Shown piece after piece: positions 35,567-43,858 of a DNA stretch of 64,000 bases (the first letter of the stretch is position 1; every line of letters begins with the position of its first letter). Position numbers and translations under genes: made by a program. Origin of the DNA: CAVYGM01 sp963768025 (GTDB taxonomy: Bacteria > Bacteroidota > Bacteroidia > Cytophagales > Spirosomataceae); the NCBI GenBank assembly GCA_963768025.1, contig CAVYGM010000021.1, forward strand, positions 1 through 64,000, read 5' to 3'. The notes beneath the pieces are model-generated. The model saw only the letters and a list, made by a program, of their open reading frames with translations. It searched no databases and was not told the DNA's origin.

Positions 35567-38089
35567 TTATTCTGCCAAGGCTGGTACTCCCTGCTTCTCC
35601 CACACAAACTCCCCCTCTTCCCCCATTCGCACCGTCACGGTACTTCCCTTTCCAATATCGCCGGAAATAATCATTTGGGAGAGGGGCTGTCGCAGCCGGT
35701 TGCTAATGACCGCCCGAATGGGTCGGGCCCCAAACTGTGGGTTATATCCTTCGCGGGCCAGGGCTTTTTCGGCGGCCTGGTCTATGAGCAGGGTGATGCC
35801 GAGTTTGTCCAGGCTTTTGCGCAGGGGTCGCAGCTGGAAGTTGAAAATCAGGCGGATGGTATCTTCCGTAATGGGCCTGAACGGCGTGAGGCCGGTGAGC
35901 CGTCCCAGAAATTCGGGTCTAAAATACCCCTCCATATTTTTTACGAGGTCGGCCTGAGTAGGTACCCGACCCTGGTCAAATTCCGAGACAATAAACTGAG
36001 AACCAATGTTGGACGTGAACAATAGGATGGCGTTGGTAAAATCGCCCTCCCGGTCCAGGGTATCGTGCAACCTGCCTTCATCCAGAATTTGGAGAAAAAT
36101 GTCGTATACCTTGGGGTGCGCTTTTTCCACTTCATCAAAAAGTACCACGGCAAACGGCTGCTGCCGGATGCGGGTCACCAGCAGTCCTCCTTCCTCGTAG
36201 CCGACGTAGCCCGGAGGAGACCCCTTTAAGAGCGACACGGTATGCTCCTCGGCGTACTCCGACATGTCGAAGCGAATAAGGGCTTTCTCGTCGTTGAAAA
36301 GCAGTTCGGAAACGGCCTTGGCCAATTCTGTTTTGCCGGTACCGGTAGGCCCCAGCAGAAAGAAGGAGGCCGGTTTGCCGGTTTCACCTACCCCCGAACG
36401 GTTTTGGCGGATAGCATTGGAAATAATCTCAATGGCAGTGTCCTGGCCCACCACCCGCTTGCGGAGGTGGTCTTCGAGTTGCATGAGTTTTTCCTGTTCA
36501 TTTACCTGAATCTTACCGAGCGGAATACCGGTTTTGTAAGCTACTACCGCCGCAATGTCCGTTTTGTCCACCAGGTCTTTGTGTTGCAGGCTCTGCTCTT
36601 CTACTTTTTCGAGGAGCAGGGTTAAGGTCTCGATGGCAGCCTCGGGTACCTCCGTGTTTTTCAGGTCGTTGAGCTCTTCTATTTGTCCCAGTAGCACCGG
36701 ACTCAGGCGGTCGTGCAGCTGCTGTTCAAACCAGCGAAGTTCCTCCATTTGGGCCGTGGGGTCGCCTTCACCGGATTCGGTTTTGAGTTTTTCGAATTCA
36801 GCCATCAGATACTCCAGTTCAAGGGAAGTGGTTTCACTGAGGAGCTTCCGGGCAGCCATGGTGCGGTCTATCAAATCCAGGGCCGCATCGGGGAGCCGAC
36901 GGTCTTTGATGTAGCGTCGCGCCAGCAGGACTGCCTCTTTTATGGCTTCGCGGTCAATGCTGAGCCCGTGGTGTTTTTCAAAGTAGGGTACCACTTTTTC
37001 GATCATCCGACGCGCACGGGTGTCGTCGGGTTCTTCCACTTTCACCAGCTCAAACCGCCGGCTGAAGGCCTCGTCGCGCTCCATGTACTTGCGGTACTCG
37101 TCCAGGGTGGTGGCTCCAATGACGGTCAGCTCGCCCCGGGCCAGCTCGGGCTTCAAGAGATTGGCCAGGCCCGTAACGCCGCCCTGCGGATCCATGAGCA
37201 CATGAATCTCATCAATAAAAAGGAGCGCCCTGGGAAACTGCTTTATTTCGGCTATGATATTCTTCAACCGATCCTCTACTTCCCCTTTGTAGGAGGCTCC
37301 GGCGATCAGCGACCCCATATCCAATTGAAACAACTGCGAGTTTTGGAGGTGCGCCGGTACGTTTCCGTTCAGGATCAGGTGCGTCAGGCCCTCTACCAGG
37401 GCGGTTTTTCCCACCCCAGGTTCCCCGACAATAATCACGTTGGGCTTGGTACGGCGACCGAGGGTTTCTACCATCATCCGGCTTTCTTTTTCCCGGCCCA
37501 CGATCGGATCCAGCTTCCCGGCCTTCGCCATAGCTATCTTATCGATACAAAAACGGCCCAGGGCCTTGCCCGGCGCAGTCACCCCCGCTGCGGATGGGGC
37601 CGATGCCTGAGCAGGATGTGAAACCGAGCCGGGCCCATCAGCGGATACCTCCTGTTCTACTTCTGCGAGTGCCTTATTCAATAAGTAAGACTCCGTCAGC
37701 GGGAAGGCCTTCAATTCATTTTTGGAAAACGCCACCTCAGGTCTGCTCAATGCGATCAGTACCGCAAACGGCGACACCTCGGTTTGCCCCAGTTTCAACC
37801 GGATCACGTCCGCTACTTCCAGCGTTACCAGTACCTTCTGATCGCCCACCGGTTCTTCTACGGCACGGGCCGATTTGGGGTATTTTTCAACCTTATACTC
37901 CGCCCAGTCGCGGATAAACTGGATATCGGTACCCCACGCTACCAGGGTACTTCCCAGGCCCACGTCGTTGTGCAGCAGTGCCACCAGCAGATGGGCTGGC
38001 GAATAGGTAGCCTGTCGGTATTCGCGGGCCATGGCCTGGGCAATTTGCACCGCGCGAATCAGCTCTCCGGAAAGGGTATTAGTTAGCAT
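35567..38089 (-). CDS. tssH: T6SS sheath-recycling AAA+ ATPase TssH (ClpV)
   Basis: 840 residues from ATG 38089 (LTNTLSGELIRAVQIAQAMA), the usual Clp N-domain start; an upstream in-frame ATG is less likely. Two AAA+ modules: Walker A GEPGVGKTALVEG near residue 220 and GPTGTGKTELAKA near 560, Walker B LLFIDEIHVL, and the SPPGYVGYEEGG pore loop. ClpV-type ATPases disassemble contracted sheaths. It is first of the minus-strand T6SS run and its upstream region holds the shared palindrome. Confidence 0.9.
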   Translation of the reverse strand: MLTNTLSGELIRAVQIAQAMAREYRQATYSPAHLLVALLHNDVGLGSTLVAWGTDIQFIRDWAEYKVEKYPKSARAVEEPVGDQKVLVTLEVADVIRLKLGQTEVSPFAVLIALSRPEVAFSKNELKAFPLTESYLLNKALAEVEQEVSADGPGSVSHPAQASAPSAAGVTAPGKALGRFCIDKIAMAKAGKLDPIVGREKESRMMVETLGRRTKPNVIIVGEPGVGKTALVEGLTHLILNGNVPAHLQNSQLFQLDMGSLIAGASYKGEVEDRLKNIIAEIKQFPRALLFIDEIHVLMDPQGGVTGLANLLKPELARGELTVIGATTLDEYRKYMERDEAFSRRFELVKVEEPDDTRARRMIEKVVPYFEKHHGLSIDREAIKEAVLLARRYIKDRRLPDAALDLIDRTMAARKLLSETTSLELEYLMAEFEKLKTESGEGDPTAQMEELRWFEQQLHDRLSPVLLGQIEELNDLKNTEVPEAAIETLTLLLEKVEEQSLQHKDLVDKTDIAAVVAYKTGIPLGKIQVNEQEKLMQLEDHLRKRVVGQDTAIEIISNAIRQNRSGVGETGKPASFFLLGPTGTGKTELAKAVSELLFNDEKALIRFDMSEYAEEHTVSLLKGSPPGYVGYEEGGLLVTRIRQQPFAVVLFDEVEKAHPKVYDIFLQILDEGRLHDTLDREGDFTNAILLFTSNIGSQFIVSEFDQGRVPTQADLVKNMEGYFRPEFLGRLTGLTPFRPITEDTIRLIFNFQLRPLRKSLDKLGITLLIDQAAEKALAREGYNPQFGARPIRAVISNRLRQPLSQMIISGDIGKGSTVTVRMGEEGEFVWEKQGVPALAE

Positions 38090-38150
38090 AGCCTGGGTTG
38101 AAACAATGATTAATTGACTCTGCAATGTTATTAAAGTTATGGGCTGTGCG

Positions 38151-38172
38151 AAATACGTCAAATGACGTATTT
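38151..38172. promoter_or_regulatory. Shared palindrome, site 1 (tssH / FHA divergent region)
   Basis: AAATACGTCA (38151-38160) and TGACGTATTT (38163-38172) are exact reverse complements two bases apart (AA). The site lies 62 bp upstream of tssH and 103 bp upstream of the first FHA gene. Near-identical sites are at 48257-48278 and 50063-50084. Probable operator. Confidence 0.7.
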
Positions 38173-38274
38173 TATAAATAGGGCACATTTTGCTACTTGC
38201 AATGGTCCTTTTAAGGAGGATAATCCATCCAAAAAAAGAGAGGTATACGGCTGATTTATAATTTGTTATAAAAG

Positions 38275-39009
38275 ATGAATCCTCAGATCAAGAGAATCAC
38301 CATCGGTAGGAAACCAGGAAACACGATTGTGCTCAACAACCACGACGTGAGCGGAACCCACGCTACGCTCACCTTGGTGAGCCCGGTAACCAACACCTGG
38401 GAGATTCAGGACATGGGCTCGGCGAATGGGACTTTCGTGGATGGCATGAGGGTGTATCGCAAGGAGGTAACCCTCACGAGTCAGATAAAACTAGGGCAAA
38501 CTTCCCTTTCCTGGGATCAGATCCTGGATCGAAAAACGCCCGCTTCTCCACCTTATATAGTAGCTCCTATACTACCGCCCGTGCCGGAGCCTACGGAGGA
38601 GGATGAAGAGCTGCGTGAAATAGCGTGGACGTTAAAAAAAGTAAGCGATGAGTACCGTGATAAAAAATACCGGCTGGCGGAGATCCAGTCGCAAGAGTCC
38701 CTCAATTCGCGTATCCAGAGCCTGGGGTTTCCGATTGGTGGGGTTATGGGCCCACTGCTTTTACAAACTCTCCCTCCCGAATTCAAAATGTACGGATTGG
38801 TTGGGAGCCTTATTCCGCTGGGCTTTGCGGCCAGTGCTTTTTTTAGCTCCCGCAAACTCAGCCAAGAACGCAAGGCCTTCACGGGTCTGGAGGACTGGTA
38901 TAAAATACACTACGTATGCCCGCACTGCCACACGTTCATCCAGCAACCCTTTGAATTGCTGGAAAAAATCAAAAATTGCCGGGCCTGCAAGAAGCCGCTG
39001 ATACCCTAG
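38275..39009 (+). CDS. FHA-domain membrane protein with C-terminal zinc ribbon
   Basis: 244 residues. The FHA fold (about 5-85) has the phosphothreonine-binding residues in TIGRKPGNTIVLNNHDVSGT (GR...S.H: 'VSGTHATL') and the N-G of MGSANGTFVDG. A charged helix follows, then hydrophobic segments (VMGPLLLQTLPP, YGLVGSLIPLGFAASAFF). The C-terminus is a zinc ribbon: CPHC...CRAC. It is divergent from tssH across site 1, like Fha proteins of proteobacterial T6SSs, and probably reads out Thr phosphorylation by the island kinase. Confidence 0.82.
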   Translation: MNPQIKRITIGRKPGNTIVLNNHDVSGTHATLTLVSPVTNTWEIQDMGSANGTFVDGMRVYRKEVTLTSQIKLGQTSLSWDQILDRKTPASPPYIVAPILPPVPEPTEEDEELREIAWTLKKVSDEYRDKKYRLAEIQSQESLNSRIQSLGFPIGGVMGPLLLQTLPPEFKMYGLVGSLIPLGFAASAFFSSRKLSQERKAFTGLEDWYKIHYVCPHCHTFIQQPFELLEKIKNCRACKKPLIP

Positions 39010-39071
39010 GGCGAGCCCTTGAACCGACCCAATTGAAAAGATTTTGTAATCCTTATACTATACTGCCGGAT

Positions 39072-40496
39072 ATGACTACTCCCGAATTTGAAAGAACCCA
39101 GGTATGGGCCAACAACCTGACCAGCGCCTCGGCCTCCCCGCTTCCTCCGGTAGCCGCCGCTCCCGCCGCGGTAAAACCCCTGCTTTCCAAAAAGCCAGAA
39201 CTAAAAGCATTGACCAAAGAAGAGAAACTAATTTTGGCATCGGGCGGGGCGCTCGCCATTGGCCTGGGGGCGATTGTGATGGTGAGTTTGCCCGATACCG
39301 CCCAGGCCCAACCCCTTACGCCCCCGGCAGAAACCACCGATCTGGTGGCCCCGGAGCTGGATTTGAGTACCCAACCTGTGCTCACGGAGCCCCTCGAAAC
39401 AGCTACCCCGCCCCCACCGCCAAGGCACCGACCGGCCGCCCCCCGCGAACCCGCGGCTGCCCATCCCTCACCACCGCCCACAGCTCCGGCTCCGGTAGAG
39501 GCCGAGGAGCACCACGCGCTGCTCCAAATTCCCGAAACCCCCGAAGTGGCCACCAGCGTCGGGGATGATCTTACTTTTCTGGAAGCGTTCCATGCCGCTA
39601 GGGCGGAAGTAGGTCCGGCGGGACTTTTTGCCTGGCGAAACACCTTCTACAGTACTTTCACGGACAAGGAATGGGAGCTGGTACCGGAGGATCAAAAGGA
39701 AAAGTGGCTTGAAGCCGCCGAACCGATCATTGACCCTGGCTATGAGAATTTGAGTGAAGTACCGGCCAATGCTGAGCCCATGGAAGCTACTCAACATGTG
39801 ATCGTGGCGGAGCGGGGGGCTCTCACCTGGACAGGGATAGACCGCGATGGTGACGGCCAGGTGGAAGTACTGATGGGGCGGATCAACGGCCAGTCTCCAA
39901 TGGTGCTCATGGATACCGACGGAGATGGCGTGCTGGATACCCGCTACGACTTCGATGCCCAGAAGGGTAAAGCCTACGCCTCCCAAATCGAGCCCTTTTC
40001 CATGAGCTCTTCCGAGATCGAGCACATGGAATATGTGTCCATTGAGGGGGACATGGGGTTCTTTAACGAGGCTGAACGGATGAAGTCAACCGGGACCTTG
40101 CCGGTTTCCATTTTTGAAGAAGATGGGCGGTATGTTATCACTATGGACAGTAATAACGACAAAACGATTGATGCCATCACCTACCTTACCGACGACAAAG
40201 GCCCGGTAGTAGGGCTGGATTTTGACAACGACGGAAAAATAGAGATGGGGTATTTGTACGATCCCGTCACGCAGTCGGTGTCGGCTACGGAAGTGCTACC
40301 CCTGGAAGAAATGACCGTAGATGATCCCGAATTTCCCGCCTATGCTTCCCTCCAAGACCATGAGCAGATAGATGGCTACCTGCTGGAAAGCCAGACAACC
40401 GAGCTGACCCTAGCAGATGACCTGCCAGATGCTGAGGATACCGACCCAACTGACGATACCAGCTACCGAGACTCGGAAGATATTTTGTATTCCTAA
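39072..40496 (+). CDS. Membrane protein with EF-hand-like DxDxDG repeats
   Basis: 474 residues from ATG 39072. One transmembrane helix (LILASGGALAIGLGAIVMVS) near residue 52 is followed by a Pro/Ala-rich linker (about 90-150) and a soluble domain. In the C-terminal half Ca-binding loops repeat: IDRDGDGQVEV, MDTDGDGVLD, MDSNNDKTID and LDFDNDGKIE. These are spaced like beta-propeller or dockerin-type calcium loops. No family match is recognised. It lies between two FHA genes, so a T6SS role is possible. Confidence 0.7.
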   Translation: MTTPEFERTQVWANNLTSASASPLPPVAAAPAAVKPLLSKKPELKALTKEEKLILASGGALAIGLGAIVMVSLPDTAQAQPLTPPAETTDLVAPELDLSTQPVLTEPLETATPPPPPRHRPAAPREPAAAHPSPPPTAPAPVEAEEHHALLQIPETPEVATSVGDDLTFLEAFHAARAEVGPAGLFAWRNTFYSTFTDKEWELVPEDQKEKWLEAAEPIIDPGYENLSEVPANAEPMEATQHVIVAERGALTWTGIDRDGDGQVEVLMGRINGQSPMVLMDTDGDGVLDTRYDFDAQKGKAYASQIEPFSMSSSEIEHMEYVSIEGDMGFFNEAERMKSTGTLPVSIFEEDGRYVITMDSNNDKTIDAITYLTDDKGPVVGLDFDNDGKIEMGYLYDPVTQSVSATEVLPLEEMTVDDPEFPAYASLQDHEQIDGYLLESQTTELTLADDLPDAEDTDPTDDTSYRDSEDILYS

Positions 40497-40548
40497 CCCT
40501 TAGAAGCTGTTTGAGTCAACCTATTAGAATTCAACTATTTATTGGCTT

Positions 40549-41250
40549 ATGGAAATCTCTTGCCGAAAATGTGGCACCCCCCTTGTCGTTACAAACCCCG
40601 CCACACCGATTATAAAATGCACCAACTGCAACTACCCCAACCCCGTCATGGCCGGGGCGGGACGCACATCCCCGCCGCCAGAACCGGCCCCGGCCGTAGC
40701 TTCCCCGCCACCGCGTCCGAGAACGGAGACAGGAGCGGATCGAAAGCCCGTAGGTGCTCCGGCTGCCCCGATGCCTTCCCGCCCGGTAGCGGAAAAACCA
40801 CCCGGTCAAGGGGATCTGGGCTGGCTGGTCGTCCACGATGAAAACGCCGATCAACAGACCCACCCCTTGCGGATAGGCAGGCAGATCGTGGGCCGCAAAA
40901 GCGTTAGCCGCCCCTGCGACATCATGATCGAGACGGACGACCCTTACATGGGTCGCAACCATTGCATTATTGAAGTGAAGCCCAGCCGTAGCGGGGGGTA
41001 CGACTTCTTCCTGTCCGATGTTAGAATGACCAGCGGTACCCCCGAGCAAATGAGTACCAACGGCACGTTCGTTAACGCCTACCCCACAGCGCTGAAACCC
41101 AAGGATATGGTGTACCTAAAAGACGGAGATACCATCCAGATGGGCAAGACCAAAGTGGTCATCAAGACCTTGATCGCCGCCACCAACGCCGAGGATGCCT
41201 CCCGGATGGTGCAGGAGACCGACTACTCCCCCACCGTAATCCTACACTAA
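40549..41250 (+). CDS. FHA-domain protein with N-terminal zinc ribbon
   Basis: 233 residues. The N-terminal zinc ribbon (CRKCGTP and KCTNCNYP) is joined by a long proline-rich linker (about 40-95) to an FHA domain. The FHA signature is IGRQIVGRKSVSRPCDIMIE (GR), MGRNHCIIEV (R.H) and STNGTFVNAYPTALK. No transmembrane helix. Together with the first FHA protein and the next gene, a PP2C phosphatase, it forms a phospho-signalling block. Confidence 0.82.
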   Translation: MEISCRKCGTPLVVTNPATPIIKCTNCNYPNPVMAGAGRTSPPPEPAPAVASPPPRPRTETGADRKPVGAPAAPMPSRPVAEKPPGQGDLGWLVVHDENADQQTHPLRIGRQIVGRKSVSRPCDIMIETDDPYMGRNHCIIEVKPSRSGGYDFFLSDVRMTSGTPEQMSTNGTFVNAYPTALKPKDMVYLKDGDTIQMGKTKVVIKTLIAATNAEDASRMVQETDYSPTVILH

Positions 41251-41265
41251 TTCCATCACCAAGCT

Positions 41266-42606
41266 ATGAAAATAAAGATTCATCGGCCGGCGAGCTTCAG
41301 CGAAACCGGAAACCGGGCCAACAATGAAGATAGCGTGTACCCTCCGACTGGCTCCGCCACGGCGGCTGACCGCCTGTTTTTGGTGTGCGATGGCGTGGGA
41401 GGTGAGCACAAGGGGGAGGTAGCCAGCCAGGAAGCCTGTCGGTGCATCAGCGCGTATCTGCTCCACCAGCAGGCAAGTACCTTTGGACCCGAATTGCTGC
41501 GGCAGGCCTTGGAGCATACCATTCAGACGTTCGCAGAAATTGAGAGAAATGACCCCGAATCAGCGGGAATGGCTACTACCCTCACGCTTCTGTACGTACT
41601 GGACGCGTCCCTGGCCATTGCCCATCTGGGCGATAGCCGTATTTATCAGGTGCGGGATGGGAAAATCATTTTCCAAACCAGGGATCACAAATTCGTAAAT
41701 GAACTCGTGGAAGGAGGGATCATTACCGAAGAGCAGGCCCGTGACCATCCCAAAAAAAACGTGATCACCCGCGTGATTCGGGCCTCCCGCCAGGATCAGG
41801 CCGATTATACTACCATTCAGGACATCCGGCCCGGAGATTATTTCTTTCTCTGCACCGATGGGGTACTGGAACGTGTATACGACGGCTTGCTCGAATACCA
41901 CCTCGATCCAAAATCGGCCACTGGGGCCACCCCGCAGGAGCTGTTGGACGCGATCCGGGGAGAATGCGATGGGCTAACCAATGATAATTATTCAGCCTAC
42001 CTCATTCAGATCGAATCGGTGGAGAATAGCGCCCCCTTGGGAGCCACCGGGGACTCCGAGGACACCGTTCGGCTGGATCAACTCGTGGCTAACCCGGTGC
42101 CAGTCCGGAAGTCAAACGGAGTCCTGTTTACCATCGGGGTTCTGATCGGGCTCCTGGTGTTTGGCAGTACAGCTTATTACTTTCTCCAACCACCCAAAAA
42201 TAAAGCAGCTGACCCCGATACGCTGACTCAAACCGCGAGCCACTCAACTCCGCTGACTGGCACGAATGCAACGACAGAAGTCGCTGAGTCACCAGCGGGT
42301 GGACTCGAACAGGGCTTTGTAGAAACGGCAAAACCGGTTTTGAACAAGAGGAAGACCGAAAAACCTCCCCCCGCGCCAGTCTCGAAACGGCCACCTAGGG
42401 GCGAATTAAAGGATACCCTTACCAAAAAAGTGAAGGAGGCCCAGGGTAAAGATCAGGGTAGTTCCGCGGATTCGGCGCAGAATGTATCTCCGCCCGCTAC
42501 CTCCGATTCCCTGGGGAAAAGTACACCCGAAAAAATAAAAACCGAAAAAAGAGTCCTATTAAAGCGTGAGCGGAAAACCATACCACCCAAAGTAGACAGG
42601 GAATAA
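41266..42606 (+). CDS. PP2C-type Ser/Thr phosphatase with membrane anchor
   Basis: 446 residues. PP2C motifs appear in order: ETGNRANNEDSVYP, LVCDGVGGEHKGEVAS, GMATTLTLLYV, AIAHLGDSRIYQV, YFFLCTDGVLE and LTNDNYSAYLIQIE, covering the metal ligands D/G/D/D. A transmembrane helix (VLFTIGVLIGLLVFGSTAYY) follows at about residue 285, then a basic, proline-rich outer segment. Homologous to PppA/Stp1 in function, it would reverse the island kinase. Confidence 0.88.
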   Translation: MKIKIHRPASFSETGNRANNEDSVYPPTGSATAADRLFLVCDGVGGEHKGEVASQEACRCISAYLLHQQASTFGPELLRQALEHTIQTFAEIERNDPESAGMATTLTLLYVLDASLAIAHLGDSRIYQVRDGKIIFQTRDHKFVNELVEGGIITEEQARDHPKKNVITRVIRASRQDQADYTTIQDIRPGDYFFLCTDGVLERVYDGLLEYHLDPKSATGATPQELLDAIRGECDGLTNDNYSAYLIQIESVENSAPLGATGDSEDTVRLDQLVANPVPVRKSNGVLFTIGVLIGLLVFGSTAYYFLQPPKNKAADPDTLTQTASHSTPLTGTNATTEVAESPAGGLEQGFVETAKPVLNKRKTEKPPPAPVSKRPPRGELKDTLTKKVKEAQGKDQGSSADSAQNVSPPATSDSLGKSTPEKIKTEKRVLLKRERKTIPPKVDRE

Positions 42607-42644
42607 TCCTGCGCACGTGATCAACTTACCTTTCCAGAATTACC

Positions 42645-43821
42645 ATGAACAGAATGTATCTCAAACTATGCCTGTATGTATTCCTAAGCCTAGGAACGGT
42701 TGCCTGCCATACCGAACTCTCTGATCCACCGATCGCTTCGTTCGATTACGACGTGAGTTTGAATGGCTCTACGAGCGAAGTCATTTTCAAAAATAATTCT
42801 ACCAACGCCAAAACCTATTCCTGGGATCTGGGCGACGGCACCAAATCGTCCGACCCTAACCCAAGGCATACGTACGCTCCCGGGAGAACCTACGTGGTCA
42901 AGCTGATTGCCCAGGGAGATGGGGGTAGCGCCGGCGTTTCCAACTCGGTGCAGGTAGAGTCCGTTCTTCCTCCCCCGACTGCGGCTTTTACCGTTGGCAA
43001 CACCAATTGCGAAGCCCCTTGTTCGGTAACTATCAGCAACAGTTCCACCAATGCATCGACATTCAGCTGGGACTTTGATGACAACAGTACCTCCACGGTC
43101 CGTGACCCCGGCACTCATCTGTACCAAACGGCGGGCAACTACACCATCAAGTTGACGGCTTTCAACGCCAAAGGTGCTTTCGAGTTCGGCCAGCAATTCC
43201 TTCGTCATCAAGCCCAAAAGCCTGACACCCGTACTCATCCTGGACTTTAACAACCCAAACGACACCAAAGAATGGACCAGGCAGTACAACACCAACGGCA
43301 ACACGGGTGAATTTTTGTCGGTCTCGAACGGCTACCTGATTATGCGTACAACCGGGAATTTGAATGATGTGGTGTACGGACTTAAGCATTCGACCGACTT
43401 ATCAGGGTTGACCAACTTTGAAATCGTGACCAAATTCGGGAGAGAGGAGCTAGCGTCGGGCAACCCTCGTTTTTGTCATGTGAAGGTCCCAATCAAAGAG
43501 TACGGAGGAAGGGATCTAAGCCTAGATATTTTGTATCAGAATGGGGTGCGGAGCCTACGGGTGGGCCGATACGGCAAGGAAGTATTAATCAAGCAAATCC
43601 CGGCTAATTCATGCAGCGAAATCACCTTCACCGTACGCAGCCAGAATGGCAAATTTGAACTGACAGATAATTGTACCAATACCATTTGGTTTTCCGATCC
43701 GCAGGTTTCGCTGGCGGGTTCAGTTGGCCTGGATGTTTATTATGTCTGCCCTTTGGGCACGTGTGGTAAAGACAGCTACGGCAGCTTCGCAATTGACTAT
43801 ATCCACGTCAGAAAGTATTGA
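42645..43821 (+). CDS. PKD-domain lipoprotein with C-terminal lectin-like domain (one shift)
   Basis: About 392 residues. The lipoprotein signal is LCLYVFLSLGTVAC. Two PKD domains follow, with YSWDLGDGTKSSDPNPRHTY and FSWDFDDNSTSTV patterns. One extra base near 43175 (in GCTTTCG) shifts the frame; after it the protein continues SSSASNSFVIKPKSL into a C-terminal beta-sandwich-like region ending SYGSFAIDYIHVRKY. PKD lipoproteins are probably surface-exposed adhesion or scaffold proteins. Confidence 0.75.
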
Positions 43822-43858
43822 ACTTTGGCTTTCCACTCACCCTTAAAAATTGTAGACA

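Noticed and set aside
36713..37621. 302-codon open frame on the plus strand
   Set aside because: It lies opposite tssH, which has both Walker motifs; the plus frame lacks motifs and has shadow-type composition.
22041..38089. Reading the contractile locus as an extracellular contraction system or prophage tail
   Set aside because: ClpV-type TssH, PAAR, TssK/TssN membrane linkage and lack of tape-measure, LysM or tail-fibre genes favour a T6SS.
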